Source: Strix aluco (lineage: Eukaryota > Chordata > Aves > Strigiformes > Strigidae). From it: 64,000 bases of DNA. Below, one piece after another: positions 28,041 through 36,888 of the stretch. Below the pieces are notes generated by a model. That model was not told where the DNA came from. It worked only from the letters and a program-made list of their open reading frames with translations, and did not search any database. The position numbers were made by a program, and so were the translations under genes. The stretch's first letter is position 1. Every line of letters starts with the position of its first letter. The stretch spans positions 77,861,937 through 77,925,936 of the forward strand of contig NC_133932.1 of assembly GCF_031877795.1 (NCBI RefSeq). The letters are read 5' to 3'.

Positions 28041-31000
28041 TTGCCAAGCACTCTAGATGAAAAAAAGATAAACTATTCCTTCTTAAATTTCTTATACAGC
28101 CATAATTACCCCTGAGCAAGAAGGGAAAGAAAAATGTTACTTACAAATCGCAGCTGGAAATTATCTAAAAGCAGCCACTCTAACTACACTCCACAGTAAC
28201 TCATACATCTTAAATTTCCCAGTGTTTTCTTGGGTAGACACTAAAATGCAAGCACCACTGCATGATCTTATGCTTAAGCCACACCTGTCTATAAAACAAA
28301 ATTATTTTAGTAAGAATAACAATTTAATTTCACAAATACCAGTAACAAGAAAAGTTTGGAATAATTTCTGCATTTTATGGCAGTGTTACTGTCTGATGTC
28401 CTGGTCTGCAGTCTGATGTTGTCTAATGGCTGCCTGTCAGATCATGCTGCTCCCCAGCTTTGCCTCAAACACTGATGCAGTTCTAAGATCTTTCAATACA
28501 GATTTTGATTTATGAGTTATAAACTGGGTTCATATGAATCATGCACTATTAGCTTCTCTCTTTCTTTCTTTATATTATAGAGTGTTTCATTGTATATATT
28601 TCCCCAGAGTTCTCTTATCATTTTTAGGGTTAGCTTCAAAGATCCTTTTTTCCCCTCCTACTTTTTAAATCTTGGTCATAGAATTCTTTACATGCAGATG
28701 AACTTTCAGGATTTCATGGAACCCATTGTTAGGTAAGTAGGTCTGTGAAAAAAGAATAAAATACAAGGTTAGACATATATCTGAACAGCTAAAAATATCT
28801 GGAGAGGGAACCTTTATACAGAAAAAGGTACAGGTCCCAATTCATTGTTTCTTGTACCTCGCATCATCATTTTATATTACTCAGTACAAAATTACATCAT
28901 CTGACTGATTTACCATATTCAGCACTTATATTTCACTTAGGCAAATGACTATATGAGTACAAAACGAAGGTCCAGTGTGCTAACATTATGTAATACAAGG
29001 AAAGGTAAATAATTTTTCTGGTTCTCTGACCATGGTTGCAAATGCTTTTGAAGAGAAGCTACGAAAGATGCTGTTGGGTTTTTCAGTAGATTATAATTTC
29101 CCTAATCTTCTAAAGTATCGCCCAATACAATTTTATATAGTGTGCAATAAAGTTTGAATCAATTTAACCCTAAGAGAGATACAACAGTCTTTAAAAGTGC
29201 TTATTTATATTTGTGTGTGTGTGTGTGTAGATAAAAGACTATTAAACTGGAGGACAGAAGTAATGAGTTACAAATTGATTCTGACAGCAGAGATGTTTGT
29301 ACAGCCTTTGATTAGGAAAATACAATTTTTAAATGTATAACTTGGAAATATTCTTAAATCATATAATGTTAGCACATGCAATCATTCTGCCTACATCTCC
29401 AATCTTTTCGTCATACAGCTTGAAATAATTTTAGGAAGGAAATTTGAGTACCTTTGAAAATGATTTAAGAGTCCCACTTTCCATTTAAATTTTCTTTTTT
29501 ATCTTCTGCTTCTTTGTGTCAAGCACAGATATTTTCTTTTCAATGTCTGGCAAAGAGAGGGTGGAAGGAAAAAACTTATCACAGTTAAGCAAAAACTTAG
29601 TATTTTCTCTAATGTAACAAAAGCTAGGCAGATGCACAGAGTGAAGTAGTTCAGGCTTAATGCTGAACATTTAATGGGTTGGCATAACTACGCTCGTACT
29701 TTCCCTGAAAGGCCTGGGCTGATTGTTGATAGTTCTTTATTTTTCCTATAAAAGCTAAAGTATATCTCTTGTACTATGTCTAAAGAACTGTAGTGAAGAG
29801 TAGTGATGAGGATTCTTATGGTTCAGAGAACAACAGAATACCAGAACCTTTGTTATTCACAAATGTTTGACCTGCTGCAACATTTTCATTTTACATTGAC
29901 AAGAACCCATTTCACAACCACCTGTATAGCAGAGCATAATTCTCACTTCCAGAATTAACTACTGTTTTTAAAAGATATTTCTTAGCTACCTATTTTGGGG
30001 AAGGAGAGTGTGTGATTAAACATATACTTTATATATACTTTAACATAATTTAAGACTGTGAGCCATAATCCTTCAAAACTACCCTAAACATTATATGGAG
30101 TAGCAACAAGTCTTCAATGGATCTGCTCATTCTCAACCAGTGAGCAGGGATATATATGTCTACAGCAGCAGGGCTGAAGGATCCGATACTTGACTGGAAG
30201 CCTTGATTCTAAAGAAAATTAAAGTTGTGGGGTCTGTCTGGCAATCCTCTTCTAATAACTTCTGTCCCACTTAACCCAGAGTTATGAAAGTACAGGGGCC
30301 TCAAGCATGTTCAGTTCCTACATGTTTCATAAAAATCATAATGGCTGTGTAAATCACAGCAACCCTACAGACACTTTCATGGCAAGATCCAGCTATCACT
30401 AAGTGTATGTGGGGGCTGGCTAGCCAAGAAGTCTGGGCAGGCCACTCGCCAGGGAATGTGCTCAGAGCTCTGGTCAGTCATAGAATGAAGTGAGTCTGGA
30501 ACAGGTGCCAAGCCAAAAAGTGAAGTGAGGAATACAGAGGGATCTTAATGAAGATGATTTACACTGGTCATGAGAGGAACTGCAGTTACTAAAGCAAGAA
30601 GGTGCAGGAATACGAGACAAAAAACGGAAGAGAAGGCTTCATTCATTCCACTTCTCTTGCAACAATCTTGTTTAACTTCTATTTAATTTATATTTTGTTT
30701 TTATGACTTATGATCGATCAAGACTGCAACAGGCATATGAGTTTGCCTGTGTCTACAGACATATATGTGTACAAACATGCGCGTACAAAACATGACGTAC
30801 AAAACAAGCTACCTAAGACCTTCTGCTGTTTAAAATGTCTTGTAGCAGAATAAATATTTGGGACACGCATTCCTAGAGAAAGAGACCATCGAAGTAGTGC
30901 AAATATGCTTATTCTATATGCAAATATTTGCATATACAATGCTTGTGGCATGCCCCAACCATGCAACAGGTAGTGAGTGACCAGCTAATTACCTACAGTT

Positions 31001-33369
31001 ACCAGCAGTTGTGCTCAATGGCCACACCCACATTTCTGACAGCAAAATCCAGGCCATGGACAAGATGCAGCTCTTTCAAAAACAGCTATGGTAAAGACTG
31101 ATGGTCTTTTAAGGCTTCTGAAATATTTTGGTTGAATCCCTCATTACCATAGTCCCTGACATTTTATTCTCTTGTCTGCAAAGTCACTGCAATACTTGCT
31201 GATGCTGATCGCTTGAAATATGACATCTTTTGCACACTCCTTTCTTACAAAAGAAAGATTGGCCTTTGTGCAGATCTGCAATAGCAGGCTGCTAAAAATA
31301 AGGATGCAATAGCCACTTAGGTAGATCACTTAGCATGCTGAGAAAACTACAGAGCAGGGAGATACTCACTTCATACATATACCCTTCCAGAAACTGCAGA
31401 TTAAAAAAAAAAAAAAAGGTGTACTTAGGAACTGTTTTAAATTGAAGTGCTGTAATAACCCTCCGAAAAAGCAGACTGGAGATAAATTATGCAACTGTAG
31501 CTGATTTGAATCAGATTTTGAGGGAACTAGGGAACTCTCCAGAACAGGTATTTGCTCTGCTGTTCTCCACATTAATTAAAACAGAACAGAAGGTCATTGT
31601 AAAAGCTGCTATGTTATAAAAAGCAAAATAATAAAAACCAAAGAAATAGGCTTATTTCAAAATGGAAAATAATGGGAAGGAGGGACTTCTGTATATGTTG
31701 TCTAGTTCATAAAGAAATGTTAATCAGTATTGCTATATTGACATAAGTGGTGACGAGGTGATTTATACCATCTGTGCATCTGGTTGTGCGGATATATATA
31801 AATTTGACCAGAACTGATGATATCAGCAGACTGAACAAATTAAATTCCAGTTATAAAGCATAGATCAAGGACGTGCAGATGTGTAAGAAATGTGAGCAAA
31901 GGAGCTACTAAGACGAGTATCTGATGTGAATGGGCCATCAGTAGAAATAAATACATCAGCAAATGTGATAAAGTCAAACACTCTACAGAACAAAACCTAA
32001 CAGAGAAATGTGAAAGTGACTCAACTAGGATAAGTCTGGCAGTTGTCACAGTTAGTCCAGTGAGGGAAATCTCAATCTCGATTCATAGAACCCTACGTAG
32101 ATTTACATATGCTTAAATTAATTCTTACATATGCACAAATTTAAGCATGAACTTTCCTTTACTTCACTGGAATTCCTAGAAGATTAAATACATGATAGGC
32201 TGCCTTTCCTAAGGATTTTTTTCTCTAAACTGGGCCTCTCTCTTCTGAGTTGGGGCCCTTCCATTAGTAAACACAAATTATTTAAAATGTCTATAAACAC
32301 TGTGAACTCTCGAAGATTGTTGGATATGGAAAGATTGGAAAGACAGGTGACAAGAATTTGACTTGATAATATTTGTTTAGGGGTTGTAAATTGAAACAAT
32401 AAGGAAATGTGACAGTCATCAACCAGTACTTCCTCATCATGAACTAATGTGGCAAATCCACAGTTTTTAGGAAGTGATATAAATCTCAGTGCTTTGGATT
32501 TTAGGAGGAGAAACCAAGAAAGCATGCTGTTACAGATTATCTCACATTCTAGTTTGCATTTATAAGGCAAAATGAGCTAAAAGTCATAGAGACATCTTTC
32601 ACCTCTACCATTTTATGATTGTAAATTATAAAATACAAAGCTTACTGATTATTCCCACCTGTATCTCTAGGCCAGGGACAAGGCCAGAACAGACAAGATC
32701 ATTTTAAAGTACAGGGCACAATTTACTGGTTTGCAAGTCATGGTCTTTGTGTATTTATTTTAGCTCTTTTAACAAAGGGACCAGAAGTTTGTGACCAGAG
32801 CTTTGTGTGCTTGGTGACAACAGGTCGCCGGCCTTCCAGCACTTCCCAGTCCAGAAGCACCTCAGATGTTTTGTGGTGGCTGTTAAACAAGCTCGAGTTA
32901 CAGACTACCATCTTAGAAGCAGAGGCATCACATATACTTGAATAATATACTAGCCTGGAAATTGTGCTGGTTCAGCTGCTGCCTCACAAGCAGCTGAGCT
33001 GTCCATGTTGTAGAGCAGATGCTTCAAAGCAGGTGTCAAGTAGACAATTATGGGTGGCAACCACTGAAAGCCTCCCAAAGTAGCATTTCCTCTTGAGAGC
33101 TAAAGCCTCGAAGGAGCTATAAAATAACCTTGTTAATTTGACACTTGGTAATGCAAACATCTCAAAAATCCCACTCTTAAATTATGCCTCAGCCTGGCTC
33201 GCAGCCAGGATTTCTCATCCAATTTCAGTATATTAAGATTTTATTGTTTTTAGGGAAGCTTCTGCCAAACATTTGGTGGTATATAGTTCAGCATTTAATC
33301 ACACTTCCTTACAAGAAAATCGCAGTGATGAAACGCACGAATAAAGTACACCTGATAAAGCCTTTTTAT
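28041..33369. other. Intergenic DNA upstream of the TMTC4 CpG island
   Basis: No exon recognised. It holds a TG microsatellite (about 29212-29228), a palindromic octamer element (30915-30936), an A15 run (31403-31417), and a 128-codon antisense open frame (32184-32570) without recognisable features. Any proximal enhancers of TMTC4 would lie here; the palindrome is the only concrete candidate. Confidence 0.6.
30915..30936. promoter_or_regulatory. 22-bp perfect palindrome of two back-to-back octamer motifs
   Basis: The exact palindrome has the core ATGCAAATATTTGCAT, that is, two consensus octamers (ATGCAAAT) in inverted orientation with no spacer. A third octamer-like word, GTGCAAATATGC, lies just upstream near 30898. 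Octamers are bound by POU-domain factors; adjacent palindromic sites can favour dimers. Occupancy is not shown. Confidence 0.5.
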
Positions 33370-34127
33370 TGCTTCCTTACGGTAGCTGTCCCGCGGGGAG
33401 CACCGCGCCACTAGCCCGGCAGGACCGGGGCCTCAGCGAGAAAGGCGGGAGCGCTCGGCCAACGTGCCCCAGAGCTGCACCGACAAGCTCGCCACGGGAG
33501 GCGGCCCGCGGCACCCACGGCCCCTGCCCAAGGCGGCGGCACCCCCCTACACACACACACACACCCCGCGCTACCACCCTATGGGCCTTGCAGCGTCTTT
33601 TTTCAGGGGGGATTTCGCCTCGCGTAAACCCGTCACGGCAGAAACCTCGGCTGCAGGGGAAGGGCCGGGGCTCGGCAGCAGCCGCTCCCCGCGGCCGCCG
33701 GGTTCACCCCGGGCGGGGCCAGGCGAGACACCCTCCCGCGGTGCCGGAAAGCCTCGCGCGCGCCCCAGGCTCACCCGCTGGCAACGGTCGCACTAACGGT
33801 CGCGGCGGCGCGCGAGGGCAGGGCGAGCCCGCTCGAGCCGCTCCCCCCCGCCCCCGGCCGGCCAGGTGCGCGGGACAACGACCGCCGCGCAGGGGGCAGG
33901 GGCAGCGCCGGGCAGGCTCTGGGAACGCGGCGCGGGCGGCGCCCCCAGGGGAAGCCGCCCTCAGGGGAGGCCGCCCCGGCTCCCGCCTTTGTGCGAGGCG
34001 GAGGGGTGTGGGGTTCAGGGCGGAGGGGGAGCGACTCGCACCGGCCCCGCTGCTGCTGCCGCCGCCGCGAGTGATCTCCTCGCTCCGCTTCCTCGGCCCG
34101 GCCTGCCACGCGTCACCGCCGCCCCCG

Positions 34128-34132
34128 CCAAT
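34128..34132 (+). promoter_or_regulatory. CCAAT box 1
   Basis: CCGCCAATAGG context, the usual flanks of an NF-Y site. It is 63 bp upstream of a second CCAAT box in the same orientation. Confidence 0.55.
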
Positions 34133-34190
34133 AGGAACGCGGATCTACACCGGGGGGGCGGGGAGAAGGAGGGGTGGGGCGGCGAGGCAG

Positions 34191-34195
34191 CCAAT
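34191..34195 (+). promoter_or_regulatory. CCAAT box 2
   Basis: CAGCCAATGGG context, a near-ideal NF-Y core. It lies 134 bp before the probable exon 1 donor and 12 bp before the ATG at 34207. Confidence 0.6.
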
Positions 34196-34239
34196 GGGCT
34201 CCGAGGATGTTTCCCGGAGGCGAAGCCGCCGCGGCCCCT

Positions 34240-34329
34240 CCCCCGCTGGCCGCTCCGGCTGGGCGCTCGCCGGGCGGGAGAGTTTCGCACCCGGGTGGGA
34301 GATGCCGCGCGGGCTCCTTCTCCTCGCAG
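34240..34329 (+). other. TMTC4: TMTC4 exon 1 (probable, mainly 5' leader)
   Basis: The 3' end is set by a good donor, CTCGCAG|GTAACG, after 34329. The 5' end is only estimated from the CCAAT and GC boxes. When spliced to the acceptor at 36672/36673, the exon contains an ATG at 34302 (context GGGAGATGC, purine at -3) that opens a 14-codon upstream ORF. The reading frame that continues into the TMTC4 frame is open through the whole exon and back to an ATG at 34207, so a longer N terminus is possible if transcription starts upstream of that ATG. No RNA evidence is available here. Confidence 0.55.
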
Positions 34330-34749
34330 GTAACGCCGCGCGGGGCCCCCGGCGCTGAGGGGGGGCCCAGCCCCTGCCCCTCCTGCTGCCTGGAGCGCTG
34401 GCGGAACCGGCCCGGACGGCGCGGGGAGTGGGGGGCGGGTGCGGCGACGGCGGCGGCGGGGCTGAGGGCCGGGCCGGGACAACCCCCTCGGCGGCGGCTG
34501 CTGCCAGGACAAAAGGGGAGCGGCGAGCGGGGCAGGGCCGCCGCGAAACTCCCGGTGGTGCTCGCCCGCCCCGCCAGCCTCGCCCCTGCCCGCCCGCCGG
34601 CCGCTGTCTTCCCCGGCGGGCTCCTTCCCCGGGACCGCCCGCCGGGCGGCCGGGACGCCCTCAAGTTTGCGGGGCCGTTGTGACCGCTCGGTGCGAGCCT
34701 CCCCGCGGCGCCCGCTCTCTCCGGCGGGACCCGGAGCCGTGTCCCCCTG

Positions 34750-34769
34750 CCCCCCCCCCCCCCCCCCCC
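34750..34769. repeat. C20 homopolymer in the CpG island
   Basis: Twenty uninterrupted C bases, preceded by CCCCCTG. The opposite strand is G20 and should readily form G-quadruplexes. The exact length is likely to be polymorphic or affected by sequencing. Confidence 0.85.
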
Positions 34770-36289
34770 AGCTCGGCGGGGAGGGGTGTCCGCGGTGGGT
34801 CGGTGGGGCCGGGCCGGGGTCGGCTCGGTCTCGCCTGTCCCTGGAGAGGGCGGCGCGGGTGGCGCGGTCCTGGCAGCCGCCTGTGAGCCGGTCGGCAACG
34901 GGAGAGCGGTTCGGGCCGGCGCTCGGAGGGACGTGCGCGGCGGCGGGGGGTCGCGGTCCCTCGTGGGTGCTCAGCCCGCCCGAGCGGTTCACGCGTTGCC
35001 CTGGCAAAAGGAGCCCCCAGGGTCTGGCCAGCACCGCGGGGAGAGGACTGGGAGCAAACGGGCATCGGATACAGAGAAAAGCGGCATGGGAGAAACTTTC
35101 CGGGCAAAATGAATCTTGAGTAGATGAAATGTTTTAATTGCGTAGCGGGCATTGATGCTGTGTCTGTGCTCTTAGGAGCAGCGCAATGCACTTCTCTCTG
35201 ATTGCAGCCTTGCTTTTAGTCTTTGTTTTTGTCAAACCAAGAGCACAAGGCTGAATTACTTTGAGGAAAGGCTTTGCTTGTAAAGTGGTTGGTCTGCTTT
35301 GCTCTGCTCCATTCTCTCTCAGGTTACACAGCTCCGCGTTGCTGCCTTTACCTGAATTTGGGAGCACTGCTATACAGTCCCCAAAGGGAAAAGGGGCACT
35401 GGTGTGACAAGGAGTGTCACCACCGCCTGAGGGTGTGCATGTGAGATATCCGTGTGCACAGAGATTGGGAATACGTGGAGACTGGAATTTAGCATTGCAA
35501 ACAGAAAGCTACAAAGCAATTGCCTTAGCAGTGCTAATGGTCAGGTTTGTTCAAGAAGCCCAATGACTGGAGCTTTTTTCTAGACTGTATGTGAAGACAT
35601 CAAATGCAATGTTTTCAGGAGTGCAACAGTTGATTTAAAAAGCCAATAAATAAGAAAGTGTGAAGCTGGGCTACTAGATGTGCCTATCATTCTTGGGTCT
35701 TACAAAGAAAAACTTTGTATTCTGCCCTGCTTTTACTGTAGTTTTCCATTTGTAACCTCCTCCAGCTGCCATTTATAGTAGCACTTGATAATAAGACCAC
35801 TCACAGTACTGTGGGAGCACCAGAGAAGCAGAGGCAGAGGAGCTGCCCAGGCGGAGGGCTGGCTTTGGAGCATCAGAAGAGACCCTTCCAAGTAAAGGTG
35901 GTTCATGGGTAAACCTCCAGCCTTAGTACCTCCACACTGATGTACCACTTAGTGCTGTTGGATTGCATCATCTTTTTCATCTACCTGAACAACCTCATAA
36001 GCCCATGAGTACAGCAGCAGAATTTAGCTTATACAGTCCTTGTGGCGTGCTGAGTGATCTAGTGAGCACTACTTCGGTCTTCGCTGTACGCCTCTTGTTG
36101 TCTCGTTGTTTGAATTGTTGACATTTAGGGCCTAGTCCATTAACTGTCATCTGTATATGTCTGCTTGTGATGTTTGTATGAATTCCCTTTATAGGCTGTG
36201 TGTAAGACTAGGTCCTTTAATTCGATTAACAGAAGAGAGTTGAGCTGGTTTTGCAATTGATGATGTTTGGTTTTCACACTCAGAAGGAA

Positions 36290-36470
36290 ATTATAGTGCT
36301 TATCATTCTCTTAAGAACTTTATAAATGCTCCACAGTCTCCATGATGCCCCTGTTTGTTATACTAGAAAAGAACAGTAAGAATCAGGAAAACAGTGATTT
36401 GCTCAAGGTTTTAGAATTTGCCTGTGCCAAAGCTTTAACTTAGAATTTCTTGGCTTTATCTCTGTGCTCC
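36290..36470 (+). repeat. MIR-like SINE remnant in intron 1
   Basis: The order AGTGCTTATCATTCTC, AAGAACTTTATAAATGCT, then GATTTGCTCAAGGTTTTAGA and CTGTGCCAAAGC follows the MIR consensus in sense orientation ('acttgcccaaggtca..' region). It is diverged but colinear over about 150 bases. Confidence 0.5.
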
Positions 36471-36688
36471 AATCATGAGAAACTGTGCCTTTCTTCCACA
36501 TTTGAAGTACGAAATTATGTTTACAGATGTTCCAGTAATTATGAAACGCACTGAGAGAAAAAAATGTTAGGTTGTATGAAACTTCATTCTTCTCTCCCAA
36601 CCCAACTCTCCATTTTTAAGTTCTTTTCTAGTGAAATGCAACTATAACTGCATTTGTATGTATTTCTTTCAGACTTGCAGCCAACATA

Positions 36689-36811
36689 ATGCTGAAGCTC
36701 CCAACTTGGAACAAGCATTTCACAGAATGGCACAAACAGAACCTAATCTGGACCATGACGTATCATGGTTTCTCCTTCCGTCATACTGGGCTAAAATGGT
36801 TGTGGCATTAA
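36689..36811 (+). promoter_or_regulatory. Predicted upstream ORF 2, overlapping the TMTC4 start
   Basis: The ATG at 36689 (A at -3) lies in exon 2 and reads out of frame with TMTC4 for 40 codons, stopping at TAA 36809-36811. It passes through the main ATG at 36727. Such an overlapping upstream ORF normally lowers main-ORF translation unless it is bypassed by leaky scanning; the main ATG itself has a strong context (ACAGAATGG). The peptide has no recognisable features. Confidence 0.45.
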
Positions 36812-36888
36812 TTTCCTTCCTCTGTTTTGCTAACAGCTATGATGGAGATTTTGTCTTTGATGATTCTGAAGCCATCATCAATAATAAG
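36727..36888 (+). CDS. TMTC4: TMTC4 coding exon 2 (residues 1-54), N-terminal
   Basis: First coding exon of TMTC4, an ER-membrane protein of the TMTC O-mannosyltransferase family (a cadherin-directed O-mannosylation role is known for the family). The exon spans 36673-36888, between acceptor TTTCTTTCAG and donor AATAAG|GTTTGT. The start MAQTEPNLDH was chosen because its length and the LDH motif match remembered vertebrate TMTC4 N termini and because the ATG has A at -3 and G at +4. Residues about 20-38 (YWAKMVVALISFLCFANSY) form the first transmembrane helix. It is followed by DGDFVFDDSEAI with the acidic pair D45-D46, the conserved first luminal-loop motif of GT-C type enzymes. The exon ends in phase 0. 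The open frame continues upstream through the acceptor into exon 1, so an extended form cannot be excluded. Confidence 0.95.

Larger units (their letters stand above)
33370..35120. promoter_or_regulatory. TMTC4: CpG-island promoter of TMTC4
   Basis: A sharp change from AT-rich DNA to very GC- and CpG-rich DNA. Several GC boxes are visible (e.g. GGGGGGGCGGGGAG at 34152-34165 and TGGGGCGG at 34175-34182). Two forward CCAAT boxes lie at 34128-34132 and 34191-34195, 63 bp apart, and I see no TATA box. The likely start of transcription lies 40-100 bp after the second CCAAT box, just ahead of the donor at 34330. The long open frames on both strands (up to 339 codons) come from the lack of AT-rich stop codons and are not genes. 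An (AC) tract at 33549-33564 and a C20 run at 34750-34769 are embedded. Confidence 0.85.
34330..36672 (+). other. TMTC4: TMTC4 intron 1
   Basis: Donor GTAACG, acceptor TTTCTTTCAG. The first 790 bases belong to the CpG island. A MIR-like SINE remnant lies near 36290-36470. No other exon is recognised. Confidence 0.6.
34302..36689 (+). promoter_or_regulatory. Predicted spliced upstream ORF 1 (34302-34329 + 36673-36689)
   Basis: Joining exon 1 to exon 2 gives MPRGLLLLADLQPT followed by TAA at 36687-36689. The stop lies 37 bases before the TMTC4 ATG and shares its last A with the next ATG (TAATG). It depends on this splice being used and on transcription starting upstream of 34302. Confidence 0.4.

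Noticed and set aside
32184-32570. 128-codon antisense open frame
   Set aside because: No recognisable motif, no splice context, no relation to neighbours; within the range expected by chance in a 64-kb window.
1-33369. NALCN exons upstream of TMTC4
   Set aside because: Expected neighbour from human gene order, but no open frame shows ion-channel repeats or flanking splice sites.
34106-34132. ER-stress element at the TMTC4 promoter (CCACG near CCAAT)
   Set aside because: CCACG lies upstream of CCAAT with a 17-base gap; the known element is CCAAT-N9-CCACG. Neither CCAAT box has CCACG nine bases downstream.
33369-35191. Long open frames (up to 339 codons) on both strands in the CpG island
   Set aside because: Stops are rare in DNA this GC-rich. 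The translations are low-complexity Arg/Pro/Gly/Ala with no domain, overlap each other in many frames and lack splice logic.
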